NCBI RefSeq assembly: GCF_019457615.1
Contig: NZ_CP080414.1
Span: 2,974,501 to 3,038,500 of the forward strand
DNA length: 64,000 nucleotides
From: Shewanella zhangzhouensis
GTDB lineage: Bacteria; Pseudomonadota; Gammaproteobacteria; Enterobacterales; Shewanellaceae
Direction: 5' to 3'
This document shows, piece after piece, positions 50,729 to 64,000 of this stretch. The stretch's first letter is position 1, and every line of letters starts with the position of its first letter. The translations under genes and the position numbers were made by a program. A model generated the notes under the pieces. The model made no database searches, had not been told where the DNA came from, and worked only from the letters and a program-made list of their open reading frames with translations.

Positions 50729-52678
50729 TTAAGAAGTTGCGACCTTATCAGACGGCTCCACGCTTACCTGGGATTGCGCCGGAACTCCTGCATAAGTAGC
50801 GCTCTGGTTGGAAGACTCATTGCCGGTTTTACCATCTGACGCCACAGCTGATTGGGCAGCGCTGACTGATGATGACGTTTGATTTCTGCTTTGCGCTGAC
50901 GAGTTTTCCTTGGTATCGCTGAAAGCCTGAGTATGGTCTCCCTCAAGCTCCGCAAAGCCGTAGCTGACGACCCGGTTGCGTCCCAGATGTTTGGCCCGGT
51001 ATAAGGCCAAATCGGCTCTCTTTATCATGGGATCCAAGCTTAAGTCACCATTCTGCCACTCGGTCACCCCAAAACTGGCGGTCAGTCTAAAGCTGTGTCC
51101 CGAATAATGGGTGTTCACCCCGGCAATGGCCTCTCTGCAGCGCTCAGCCACTTCCACCGCCTGCGCCCCCGAAAGCCCAGGCAAGACCAGCATAAATTCC
51201 TCTCCGCCAAAACGGCACAGAATATGATTATCGGCCAATTGTGGCCGAATCACTTCCACCACTTTTTTCAGAGTCCAGTCGCCTGTGGCATGGCCGAACG
51301 CATCATTGATCCGCTTAAAATTATCCAAATCCAGCAAAACAGCAGCCGTCGGCTCACCTCGCGCCATACAGCCAATCAACGCGTTTTCCCCCTTCTCCTG
51401 CCCCGTGGCCCGGTTATAGGTTCCTGTGAGGCCGTCACGCTGCGCCAGGCGCATGTACTTGTTGCGCTGAGACAATCCGGTTGCCAGAAACACAGATAAA
51501 AATAAGGTAATACCCGTCAGCACGGTAGATATCATCAAAGAGCCGGAATGCTCCCGGGAGATGGTTTCCTGCCTCACCAGATAGCTATCCCTTTCACTGT
51601 TCAGCAAGGCGATTTCCCGCTGCTGCTCAACAAAATTAAACTTGGCCGCCTGGTACGCCATTTCCCGGGCCTTGGTTTCGTTCAACAGTTCATTGGCATA
51701 ATGATTTTCATGTTTTTGGGCTTCATAGGCAGTCACAAAGTCGTTGCTTCTCGCCTTCAGTGTGGCCATCACATACCAGGCGTCTTTCAGTGCCTTATTG
51801 TCGGCACCTTTGCTGTCGATAGCTTCGACAGCGGCGCTCTCTGCCTTCTCCCAATCACCAATGTCGAGGTAGGCCTTTGCCAGCGCGCTTTGGGTACTGG
51901 CAATTTCAAGTTGGAAGCCAAGGGTGCGATACTCTGCCAGCGCCTGCTCCATCAGGGTGATGGCATCCTCAATCAGGTTTGACTCATGGCTGATAAGCCC
52001 ACGAGACTTAATGGTCATCACAGTAATGAGCCGCCAGCCATGTTCCTGACAATAATCGCCGGTTCGCTGGAACGCCTCCGCAGCACGGGGCAATTCTCCC
52101 GACTCCTGAATATAAGCGGCAATATAGAGGTTGGCGTAACAGATATCCTTGGTATTGGCCTCATCAGCCAACTGAAGCGCCCTCTGGGCATAAAGCCCCA
52201 CCTCTTCATAAAAACCGAGCTGGTAGAAGAGACTCGCCGCCCGAATGTAGGCATTGCGTTGTACGTCCTTGTCTGAAACTGTTTTTACCAGTTCAAGCCC
52301 GAGCTTTAGGTAACGAAGGGACGATTCGTAATCACCAAGCAGCTGATAACCTGTGGCAAGGTAGCCATAAACCAAGTGCAAATGACGGGATGAGAACAGT
52401 TGTGACTCAGCCACTTTCAGATCATTCACACCGGCTTGATAGGCCCCTTCGTACAATTGCTCTCTGCCCAGAATCATCTTTAACTGACCGAGTTCTTCCG
52501 CATCGAGCTTCTTTTCGGCTGTTTTTAAAACATTAATGAGCTCTGTTTTTCTCTCAGAAGGACCGTGCTGCATGTTTATAAGCTCATTCAGCATTGCGCG
52601 ATAGTCTCCATTCGCCATGGCAAGCCATGGCAAAAAGAGCCAAAGCGCTAACACAAGTGCAGCACGGTAACAGGTCAT
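50729..52678 (-). CDS. periplasmic-TPR diguanylate cyclase coupled to the borosin genes
   Basis: A 649-aa protein. A signal peptide (ALVLALWLFLPWLAMANG) is followed by about 330 residues of TPR-like helices in the periplasm. One transmembrane helix (about 380-400, SLMISTVLTGITLFLSVFLA) leads to the GGDEF domain, with GGEEF near residue 490. There is no RxxD five residues before it (ADNH instead). The C-terminal 75 residues are Ser/Ala/Gln-rich and look disordered. The ATG follows the sonA stop directly (TAAATG), so translation is coupled. How a c-di-GMP enzyme relates to a RiPP precursor is open. Confidence 0.9.
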   Translation of the reverse strand: MTCYRAALVLALWLFLPWLAMANGDYRAMLNELINMQHGPSERKTELINVLKTAEKKLDAEELGQLKMILGREQLYEGAYQAGVNDLKVAESQLFSSRHLHLVYGYLATGYQLLGDYESSLRYLKLGLELVKTVSDKDVQRNAYIRAASLFYQLGFYEEVGLYAQRALQLADEANTKDICYANLYIAAYIQESGELPRAAEAFQRTGDYCQEHGWRLITVMTIKSRGLISHESNLIEDAITLMEQALAEYRTLGFQLEIASTQSALAKAYLDIGDWEKAESAAVEAIDSKGADNKALKDAWYVMATLKARSNDFVTAYEAQKHENHYANELLNETKAREMAYQAAKFNFVEQQREIALLNSERDSYLVRQETISREHSGSLMISTVLTGITLFLSVFLATGLSQRNKYMRLAQRDGLTGTYNRATGQEKGENALIGCMARGEPTAAVLLDLDNFKRINDAFGHATGDWTLKKVVEVIRPQLADNHILCRFGGEEFMLVLPGLSGAQAVEVAERCREAIAGVNTHYSGHSFRLTASFGVTEWQNGDLSLDPMIKRADLALYRAKHLGRNRVVSYGFAELEGDHTQAFSDTKENSSAQSRNQTSSSVSAAQSAVASDGKTGNESSNQSATYAGVPAQSQVSVEPSDKVATS

Positions 52679-52894
52679 TTACGCATCATTCCCGTTATAA
52701 ATCACAACCAGGGACTGGTACTGCTCTTCACCGCCAAGGGCCTTGAGTTTGGCTTTATCGCCACTCATGATGGCTTGAATTTCATCCTCACTCAGGCCGT
52801 GCTGGCGCATCACGCCTTCGGGGTCCTTTTTATATGCCTCCAGCAGGGCAGCATCTTCCCCAAGCTGCTTTAAAAAATCTGTCAGTTTTGACAC
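52679..52894 (-). CDS. sonA: split-borosin precursor peptide (SonA-like)
   Basis: A 71-aa RiPP precursor. The N-terminal 50 residues form the LigA-like helical borosin-binding domain (DPEGVMRQHGLSEDEIQAIM). The C-terminal tail YQSLVVIYNGNDA is the substrate strand. In S. oneidensis SonA, of the same length, SonM methylates backbone amides at residues 63 and 65; here those are Val63 and Ile65. The gene lies 54 nt after sonM and its stop abuts the next start. No dedicated protease or exporter is visible, so any mature product is unknown. Confidence 0.88.
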   Translation of the reverse strand: MSKLTDFLKQLGEDAALLEAYKKDPEGVMRQHGLSEDEIQAIMSGDKAKLKALGGEEQYQSLVVIYNGNDA

Positions 52895-52948
52895 CTGGTT
52901 CTCCTTATTTTCCGCTGTCGTGGTTTTGTCGCAAAAGCACTTGCCCCG

Positions 52949-53740
52949 TCAGGCAAGATCCTCCGGGCTCAGCCCAAGCCGGGCCAATACCTCAAGATTG
53001 TATTCAAGCCGCCTGGCAGGCGGCACCAACAGGGTTGTCGCAGGGCCCATGGGGGCGCTTGGTAACTCGTTAAGTTTTACCCGGTGCACACTGGGTTCAT
53101 GCACCGGCAAAAATGCAGCTTCATAAAGCACAACCTCATGCTCCGGCGGATACCACTGCATCAGATGTTCCACCAACACCTGCAATCTGTCTGAACTGGT
53201 ATGGAACTTGGTCAGCGTGTGTTCGCCGGCAAGGGCTATTTGCCAAAGCAGCAAATGGCAACATGGGTTAGGCACATGTTGATAAAACAAAAACTGGCTG
53301 GCTTCCATACTTTGGTGACCACTTTGCCCGGGGTCGATACCCAGATCGGCCCAAAGGCAATCTTCGGCCGAAATGCCGGGTTCCATCCAGGCATCAAACC
53401 CCTCGCTGCGGGCACGGCTTATGGCCATGTGTGGCACACAGGCAAACACGCCCGGATGCCCATAAAACGCCCCTACCACTTTGTTACCCGCTCGCACCGC
53501 TGCCAGCATAGCCTCTGTCATTTGCTCGTAGGTTAACCGCCGGCTCTTTACCTCATCCCCCTGAGCGTAAAATTGCTGGAGATTGACCACATTGGGATTC
53601 AGTTCCTCGAGATAATGCTGGGCAAAACCATCAGGCAACAAACTGAATACCAGTTCAGCGTTGATAATGTGACTCTTGGCCCGGACACTGATCTGTCCTG
53701 CCAACCCTATCCCTGTGCCCACACAGACCAAACTACCCAA
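52949..53740 (-). CDS. sonM: borosin alpha-N-methyltransferase (SonM-like)
   Basis: A 263-aa SAM-dependent enzyme of the tetrapyrrole-methylase fold. It begins MGSLVCVGTGIGLAGQISVR and has FSLLPDGFAQHYLEELNPNV, YGHPGVFACVPHMAISRA and GISAEDCLWADLGIDPGQSG. This is the split-borosin (SonM) type that methylates backbone amides of a separate precursor. The gene uses a TTG start with GGAG 7 nt upstream, an unusual codon in this window. The operon order is methyltransferase, precursor, diguanylate cyclase. Confidence 0.92.
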   Translation of the reverse strand: MGSLVCVGTGIGLAGQISVRAKSHIINAELVFSLLPDGFAQHYLEELNPNVVNLQQFYAQGDEVKSRRLTYEQMTEAMLAAVRAGNKVVGAFYGHPGVFACVPHMAISRARSEGFDAWMEPGISAEDCLWADLGIDPGQSGHQSMEASQFLFYQHVPNPCCHLLLWQIALAGEHTLTKFHTSSDRLQVLVEHLMQWYPPEHEVVLYEAAFLPVHEPSVHRVKLNELPSAPMGPATTLLVPPARRLEYNLEVLARLGLSPEDLA

Positions 53741-53845
53741 GACCTACTCCGAGTTCCTGCTCAAAAGTCACATTTTTATAACTTTCCGGGCGTATTGCAA
53801 TACACAGGGCACTCTTTTTCACCCTAAACCATCGAGCTAACCCTA

Positions 53846-53879
53846 TTGATAATCAATCATTTTTTAAGAATGCTCTTAA
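53846..53879. promoter_or_regulatory. paired palindromes between sonM and bamE
   Basis: TTGATAATCAA (53846-53856) and TTAAGAATGCTCTTAA (53864-53879) are perfect palindromes 7 nt apart in the divergent intergenic region, about 105 nt upstream of sonM. They may be an operator for the borosin operon. They do not match FNR (wrong spacing), and a Fur match is poor. Confidence 0.4.
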
Positions 53880-53991
53880 TTAGACAGACTTATCAACCCT
53901 AAGTATGAGTGATAACAACATAGAAACCAGCGAACCTTCCGGCGCAACCATGGTCAAAATCCGGCAAATGAAGGGTTTTCGGCAACCGCCC

Positions 53992-54021
53992 TTGTCAGTT
54001 TGACCCAGCCTTGGGTATGAT
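53992..54021 (+). promoter_or_regulatory. sigma70-type promoter of bamE
   Basis: TTGTCA, an 18-nt spacer, then TATGAT. The -10 ends 32 nt before the bamE ATG. Confidence 0.5.
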
Positions 54022-54053
54022 GGCCCGCAGTTTTTAAGGAATAAGCACTCACG

Positions 54054-54545
54054 ATGTTGAACAAGAAGCAAAGTCTTACCCTGCTGGGGGCCGCAGCCCT
54101 CTCACTGTCTCTCTCTGGCTGCAGTGTTTTTGATTGGCTGGTGTATAAGCCTGATATTCCTCAGGGTAACTACATGGAGCCACAGCAGGTTGAAAAGCTC
54201 AGAATCGAGATGACCAAGGAGCAGGCCGAATATGTACTGGGCCGTCCCGTGCTCAGAGACAGCTTCGCCGACGATACCTGGTACTACGTGTATCATTTCA
54301 AAAGCGGTCGTGACGCCAGTGTCATTCACAAGGAATTAGTGCTGTATTTTGAAAATAATCAACTGGTTAAAGTAACGGGTGATTATGAACTTTCCAGCGA
54401 GTTCAATACTCCACTGGAACAGAGTAAGCTGCCGAGTGTGAATGCCGCCGAAGCCGTGCCTCAGGTGCCTGAACAACGCGGCGATGAAAAGCCTTTGGTG
54501 GAAGAAGGCGAGGAAAACGATCCCAGGGCCATTCGCAAGTTCTGA
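54054..54545 (+). CDS. bamE: outer membrane protein assembly factor BamE
   Basis: A 163-aa lipoprotein (SmpA/OmlA) of the BAM complex. The signal peptide ends in LSLSGC, the lipidated Cys. The BamE fold is seen in VEKLRIEMTKEQAEYVLGRP and DTWYYVYHFKSGRDASVIHK. The tail after residue 125 is acidic and Pro/Glu-rich, longer than in E. coli (113 aa). It converges on rnfH at a strong bidirectional terminator. Confidence 0.95.
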   Translation: MLNKKQSLTLLGAAALSLSLSGCSVFDWLVYKPDIPQGNYMEPQQVEKLRIEMTKEQAEYVLGRPVLRDSFADDTWYYVYHFKSGRDASVIHKELVLYFENNQLVKVTGDYELSSEFNTPLEQSKLPSVNAAEAVPQVPEQRGDEKPLVEEGEENDPRAIRKF

Positions 54546-54563
54546 TATGAAGGTGTGATTCGC

Positions 54564-54599
54564 CCAATAAAAAAGCGCCCAGAGGCGCTTTTTTATTGG
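54564..54599. terminator. bidirectional terminator between bamE and rnfH
   Basis: A perfect 16-bp hairpin CCAATAAAAAAGCGCC/GGCGCTTTTTTATTGG with a 4-nt loop; the A/T runs inside the stem serve both strands. Confidence 0.92.
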
Positions 54600-54676
54600 C
54601 TGTTGCTCAGTGATGAGCCTGCCATGGTCACTCAGACCTTCGAATTCGTTTTGTCCGTGATACGGGACTCACCACT

Positions 54677-55015
54677 TCAGGATTGGATTTTACCACCCGT
54701 TACCTTGCTGGCACGCCCCTCGTCCTTGGCTTTTTCCGCCCGCTGGCGTCTGACATCTTTAGGATCGGCAATCAAGGGGCGATAGATCTCAACCCGGTTT
54801 CCTGGTTGCAATTCATCATCATGTTTCACCAGGCGACTGAAACTGCCAAGTTTCACCGAGTCGAGCTCTATCTCTGGGAAAAAACTGCAGATATTGCTCT
54901 GACGGACAGCCTCAATAAAGGTGGTGCCCGGTGACACCATCACATGAATCACTTTTTGCTTGTGGGGCAAAGCATACACCACATCCACCCCAAATTTTTC
55001 AGTCTCACTGGCCAT
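54677..55015 (-). CDS. rnfH: RnfH-family ubiquitin-like protein
   Basis: A 112-aa RnfH/YfjF protein with a beta-grasp fold: FGVDVVYALPHKQKVIHVMV, then NRVEIYRPLIADPKDVRRQR. Its cellular role is poorly defined; in most gammaproteobacteria it is encoded next to ratA. The start overlaps the ratA stop by 11 nt. The basic C-terminal tail is typical. Confidence 0.92.
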   Translation of the reverse strand: MASETEKFGVDVVYALPHKQKVIHVMVSPGTTFIEAVRQSNICSFFPEIELDSVKLGSFSRLVKHDDELQPGNRVEIYRPLIADPKDVRRQRAEKAKDEGRASKVTGGKIQS

Positions 55016-55439
55016 AAATCACCTTGGCCCTGTTGGTAAAGGCCGTCACCATAGAAGATGCCAATTCTTTGAATACCTTGCCAAATGCAAAGTCCGCAAG
55101 ACCGCTGGAAAATTCGAAGTCCAGCTCAAAATCCACCTTGCATGCATCTTCTGTCAGCTCGGTGAAACGCCACTCGCCAATCAGATGTCTAAACGGACCG
55201 TTCTCCAGCTTCAGGGATATTTGCCTGGCCGGGATCACCTGGTTGCGGGTGGTAAAGGTTTTGGCGATACCCGCCTTGGCCACATCCACAGAGGCCACCA
55301 TGGTTTGTCCGTCAAATGAAATTACCTTACCGCCGACGCAGCCCGGTAAAAACTCCTTGTAAGACTCAACATCATTGACCAGATCGTACATCTGCCGGGC
55401 ACTGAATCTGACCAGTGCGCTTCGGGTAACCTTAGGCAT
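55005..55439 (-). CDS. ratA: RatA/coenzyme Q-binding START-like protein
   Basis: A 144-aa SRPBCC/START-fold protein (PasT/RatA, COQ10-like). It begins MPKVTRSALVRFSARQMYDL and has VNDVESYKEFLPGCVGGKVI. In E. coli RatA was reported to block 70S subunit association; homologues bind ubiquinone. I set the start at 55439 because the family begins there; the longer frame is not supported. It is divergent from smpB. Confidence 0.92.
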   Translation of the reverse strand: MPKVTRSALVRFSARQMYDLVNDVESYKEFLPGCVGGKVISFDGQTMVASVDVAKAGIAKTFTTRNQVIPARQISLKLENGPFRHLIGEWRFTELTEDACKVDFELDFEFSSGLADFAFGKVFKELASSMVTAFTNRAKVIYGQ

Positions 55440-55619
55440 TCGTGTGTATTCAAACTCTTGAAATTGGATAGGCGCCGATTGTAACACGGCTTGCCTAAAA
55501 CGCTGCAACCGCCAAAACGATTAAAAACTCATCAACAAAAACATTCGCTTGGCAAAACATGTAAATATTCGCAGGTGGTCAATTCCAAATTACATACCCC
55601 ACGCTATAATAGCCCGCCT

Positions 55620-56102
55620 ATGGTAAAGAAAAACGCAAAAAAGGCCGCCCAGCCGGCCACGATCGCCCGCAACAAGCGCGCGACCTTCGAATACAAATTC
55701 GATGAAAAATTCGAGGCAGGCCTGTCCCTGATGGGATGGGAGGTTAAGTCTATCCGCGCCGGAAAAATCAACATCTCAGACAGTTACGTGATGCTGAAAA
55801 ACGGTGAAGCCTACTTGCACCACTGCCATATCACCCCACTGCACGCCGCCTCTACCCACGTGGTCTGCGACCCTACCCGTCCGCGCAAGCTGCTGCTTAA
55901 TCGCCGTGAGCTAGACCGTCTGGCCGGCTTGGTCGAACGCCAGGGCTATGCCATCGTGCCTATCTCCATGTACTGGCGCAAAGGCGCCTGGGTAAAGGTA
56001 GAGATTGGTCTGGGTAAAGGTAAAAAAGCCCACGACAAGCGTGATGACATCAAGCAGCGCGACTGGGCCATTGAAAAAGCCCGGGTGATGAAGAACAAAT
56101 AA
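55620..56102 (+). CDS. smpB: SsrA-binding protein SmpB
   Basis: A 160-aa OB-fold protein that delivers tmRNA to stalled ribosomes. Hallmarks are [38 protein letters not shown], the basic loop [19 protein letters not shown] and the C-terminal helix. The ATG at 55620 gives the family length; the longer frame upstream lies in a non-coding leader. The partner RNA gene ssrA starts 96 nt downstream. Confidence 0.97.
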   Translation: MVKKNAKKAAQPATIARNKRATFEYKFDEKFEAGLSLMGWEVKSIRAGKINISDSYVMLKNGEAYLHHCHITPLHAASTHVVCDPTRPRKLLLNRRELDRLAGLVERQGYAIVPISMYWRKGAWVKVEIGLGKGKKAHDKRDDIKQRDWAIEKARVMKNK

Positions 56103-56198
56103 GCTGTCTGTTTTCGAACGTAAAACAGACAGTTGATTGTCACTGCCAAATAATGCCTTGGAATTCGGGGCAGCATGGGAGTACAATCAAACCATCTT

Positions 56199-56554
56199 GG
56201 GGGCGATTCTGGATTCGACGGGATTCGCGAAACTCCGGGAGCATGCCGAGGGGCGGTTGGCCTCGTAAAAAGCCGCAAAGTTATAGTTGCAAACGACGAT
56301 AACTACGCTCTGGCTGCTTAATTAGCGCCAGCCATCTACCACAGGTCTCGCACATGGGCAGTGGATATGATGGTCACCTTACATCGTGCTAGCGAGGGAA
56401 CCTTGTCTGGGGGTGAACCGCGAAACAGTTCCAGGCTCACCGTTAGAAATCCTGTCTTTCGGAGTTCGAGCGGTTAAATAAAAGAGAGACTAAGCATGTA
56501 GCGCCTTGAGCGTAGGTTTTTCGGACGCGGGTTCAAGTCCCGCCGCCTCCACCA
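56199..56554 (+). ncRNA. ssrA: transfer-messenger RNA (tmRNA)
   Basis: The 5' end GGGGGCGATTCTGGATTCGA and the 3' end CCGCCTCCACCA pair as a tRNA-like acceptor stem, with the T-arm GGTTCAAGTCC at 56530. The resume codon GCA at 56289 opens a tag reading ANDDNYALAA, ending at TAA 56319-56321. This tag is the Shewanella type. The gene-encoded CCA is present. The 3' end is a common integrase target; an integrase gene lies 180 nt downstream. Confidence 0.97.
56530..56554 (+). other. probable island attachment site (attL) at the ssrA 3' end
   Basis: The T-arm/acceptor 3' end of ssrA is the usual crossover for P4-type tyrosine integrases, and such an integrase starts 184 nt downstream. The matching direct repeat (attR) should lie beyond the right edge of the window. 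Location is inferred from this family habit, since the second copy is not visible. Confidence 0.6.
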
Positions 56555-56665
56555 AACCTCTGAACTAAGACGTCCCAGGACGTCTTTTTTCTTGCCTTAA
56601 ATTTATATAAATCAATAACTTAGCGTCTCACAAAATCTCAAGACATCTCACCACATCTTAGGCAA

Positions 56666-56720
56666 TTGGTATACCAGTTGGTATTCCAGAGCAAAGTGTC
56701 GTACATTTCTGGAATACCAA
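56666..56720. repeat. three 12-mer repeats upstream of integrase
   Basis: TTGGTATACCAG (56666-56677) is followed directly by TTGGTATTCCAG (56678-56689). An exact inverted copy of the latter, CTGGAATACCAA, lies at 56709-56720, 18 nt before the integrase ATG. The spacing and orientation suggest an operator for integrase autoregulation or arm-type recombination sites. Confidence 0.75.
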
Positions 56721-56738
56721 ACTCGGTGCGAGGTGTTT

Positions 56739-57956
56739 ATGGGCCAGTTAAACGACGCTAAAATCAAAAACTTAAAGCCAGGAGAGAAAGACCAAGTCAT
56801 CTCTGACGGTGACGGTCTGCAGCTCAGATTGCGTGTGAACGGCACAAAACAGTGGAATTTCAACTACTACCATCCGGTCACAAAAAAGCGCGTTAACATC
56901 GGCTTAGGTCGTTACCCGGCGGTGTCGTTGGCCCAGGCACGCAAACTCGCTATGGAGCAGCGAGAGTTGCTTGCCATGGACATAGATCCCAAAGCTCACC
57001 GAGAAGCCAAGCTTGAAGAGCGCAAGCAGCAATCCGAGTACATATTGGAGAAGATTGCCGCCGAATGGCTCGAAGTGAAAAAGCACGATGTGACAGCGGA
57101 CTATGCCACCGACATTTGGCGCTCGTTAGAACGCTATGTCTTCCCATCCATAGGCAACTCACCACTCGCTGATATCACGGCGCCCAAGGTCATCGCCCTA
57201 TTCCGTCCACTCGAGGCCAAAGGTACCCTGGAAACCGTCAAGCGTCTTAATCAGCGCCTGAACGAAATCATGACCTATGCCGTCAACTGCGGTTATGTGC
57301 ATTCCAACCCGCTCTCCGGGATCCGGGCTGCGTTCAAAAAACCGAAAAAGCAGAACATGGCCACGATCGACCCCAGTGAGCTACCTAACTTTATTAAAAC
57401 TGTGGCGCAGGCCTCGATTAAAATCACTACACGCGCACTTATCGAGTGGCAACTGCACACCATGACACGCCCGTCAGAGGCGGCAACGGCCAGATGGGAA
57501 GAGTTGGATCTGGAAAAGAACGTGTGGACTATTCCTGCAGAGAAGATGAAACGGCGACGCGAGCACACTATCCCTCTCACACCACAAATGCTGGGTATTC
57601 TGGAAGCCATGAGGCCAATCAGTGGCCACAGGGAATACATCTTTCCGTCAGACAAAGATCCCAAGTCCCATAGCCATACACAAACGGCCAACATGGCCAT
57701 CAAGCGCATGGGCTTTAAAGACAAACTGGTCAGCCACGGACTCCGGGCCCTGGCCAGTACCACCCTCAACGCCCAAGGCTTTGAGCCCGACCTTATCGAA
57801 GCCGCCCTAGCCCACGTCGATTCCAACCAGGTTCGCGCAGCATACAACCGCACCGATTACCTCGAGCGCCGCCGCGCCATGATGGAATGGTGGAGCAAGC
57901 ATATTGAAGAGGCTTCACAGGGAAGTTTGTCGGTTTCGTTTCGTCGAACGGGATGA
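56739..57956 (+). CDS. P4-type tyrosine integrase
   Basis: A 405-aa site-specific recombinase. The N-terminal DUF4102 arm-binding domain begins MGQLNDAKIKNLKPGEKDQV. The catalytic domain has Arg in TMTRPSEAATARWEEL, HxxR in SHGLRALASTTLN and the Tyr nucleophile in AAYNRTDYLERRRAMM. GAGGTG 3-8 nt before the ATG at 56739 supports this start; the GTG two codons earlier is less likely. Its place next to ssrA marks the left boundary of an integrated island. Confidence 0.95.
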   Translation: MGQLNDAKIKNLKPGEKDQVISDGDGLQLRLRVNGTKQWNFNYYHPVTKKRVNIGLGRYPAVSLAQARKLAMEQRELLAMDIDPKAHREAKLEERKQQSEYILEKIAAEWLEVKKHDVTADYATDIWRSLERYVFPSIGNSPLADITAPKVIALFRPLEAKGTLETVKRLNQRLNEIMTYAVNCGYVHSNPLSGIRAAFKKPKKQNMATIDPSELPNFIKTVAQASIKITTRALIEWQLHTMTRPSEAATARWEELDLEKNVWTIPAEKMKRRREHTIPLTPQMLGILEAMRPISGHREYIFPSDKDPKSHSHTQTANMAIKRMGFKDKLVSHGLRALASTTLNAQGFEPDLIEAALAHVDSNQVRAAYNRTDYLERRRAMMEWWSKHIEEASQGSLSVSFRRTG

Positions 57957-57978
57957 GTTGATTGCAACTCATGCATGT

Positions 57979-58017
57979 ATAAGCACAGAGGCCCCTGACT
58001 GGGGCCTCTGTGCTTAT
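57979..58017. terminator. 17-bp perfect inverted repeat between convergent genes
   Basis: ATAAGCACAGAGGCCCC pairs perfectly with GGGGCCTCTGTGCTTAT around a 5-nt loop. It lies just after the integrase stop and could stop both converging transcripts, although neither side has a classic T-run directly after the stem. Confidence 0.6.
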
Positions 58018-58186
58018 ACTAAAACATCATTTTTAAGCTGACCGATTCTTTAAATTTGAATCTAAAAAACAATGAATGCATTCAATATTCAATATAAAAG
58101 TTAAGCGATGATCCACTTAGCGATACATTCTTCATGAGGCCCCACCCACCTGTAATAACTGTGAGGGGCAGTTCTCGCCGCCCGGT

Positions 58187-63693
<5,507 letters not shown>

Positions 63694-63697
<4 letters not shown>

Positions 63698-64000
63698 GCA
63701 TTATGTCCTTTCATACTCTCATTTTGCTTACTATTTATCTGATACCTGGGAGTAACCGTTTGTGTTACATACGCATCAGAAAGATCGCGATAAAAACCAA
63801 TTTCTCGTAACCGGCGTTTAAAACCAGATAAGTTATCTCTAAGCGCTTTATTCACATCAATTGATGACTCACAGAAAGCATCTGTATCGGGTAACGAATC
63901 AATAAAAATGCCATATCGTTCTTTTAAGAAAGTTAACAGCTCATCAACTCTTAACTCCTTAGTGTGAAAACCCAAGTCACCACCTTTGGTGAGTACTGCC
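63694..64000 (-). CDS. 3' part of an island gene upstream of the nuclease-ATPase
   Basis: The reading frame is open to the right edge (AVLTKGGDLGFHTKEL at the edge), so this is the last 101 residues of a longer protein, not a complete small gene. It ends with a winged-helix-like RRLREIGFYRDLSDAYVTQT stretch and a polar tail. Its stop overlaps the start of the large gene (ATGA, 4 nt), showing translational coupling. I recognise no family; the missing N-terminal part is needed to type the system. Confidence 0.7.

Noticed and set aside
53840..53870. possible Fur box upstream of sonM
   Set aside because: Only the GATAAT half fits the 19-bp consensus; the other positions mostly disagree.

Overview
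The window is a chromosomal segment of a gammaproteobacterium, almost certainly a Shewanella. Support comes from the tmRNA tag (ANDDNYALAA), the cydABX, guaBA, aceBA and ratA-rnfH/bamE/smpB-ssrA gene orders, and a split-borosin gene pair very like SonM/SonA of Shewanella oneidensis. Most of the window is GC-rich core genome. Two stretches are clearly AT-richer and look acquired: 15.1-20 kb, and everything right of the tmRNA gene (56.6-64 kb).

Layout. 0-15 kb: the edge of a YdcH-like gene, a decayed small ORF, a chemoreceptor, a TfoX C-terminal-domain protein, cytochrome bd oxidase (cydABX), a compact small-protein transcription unit, purL, mltF, a 40-residue basic ORF, tadA, a membrane diguanylate cyclase and a VOC protein. 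15.3-20.3 kb: one giant gene (1519 aa) with an Mrr-like nuclease motif, a STAND-type P-loop and a long helical C-terminus. It is a candidate single-gene Avs-like antiphage protein, followed by a strongly structured non-coding element. 20.3-34 kb: guaBA, xseA, and the run rlmN-pilW-rodZ-ispG-hisS-yfgM-bamB-der. 34-46 kb: a CNNM/CBS membrane protein, a 5'-nucleotidase-like phosphoesterase, a double GNAT protein, DUF3820, a ParA/ribbon-helix-helix cassette, a solute-binding protein coupled to a diguanylate cyclase, mtfA, an NTF2-like protein and an HDOD-GAF protein. 46-53.8 kb: the glyoxylate shunt (aceBA), a 1.4 kb gene-poor spacer with a FadR-type palindrome and short tandem repeats, then sonM-sonA-TPR/GGDEF. 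54-56.6 kb: bamE, rnfH, ratA, smpB and ssrA. 56.6-64 kb: a genomic island at the 3' end of ssrA, with a P4-type integrase, an integrase-proximal 12-mer repeat array and an 1836-aa nuclease-HerA-like ATPase gene. The island runs off the right edge.

Themes. Three GGDEF diguanylate cyclases lie within 40 kb. One is coupled to a periplasmic binding protein and one is joined stop-to-start to a RiPP precursor gene. The strongest candidates for unusual biology are the borosin-cyclase operon, the STAND-like protein at 15.4-19.9 kb, and the ssrA-borne island with its large ATPase/nuclease. No tRNA, rRNA, CRISPR array or insertion sequence was seen.
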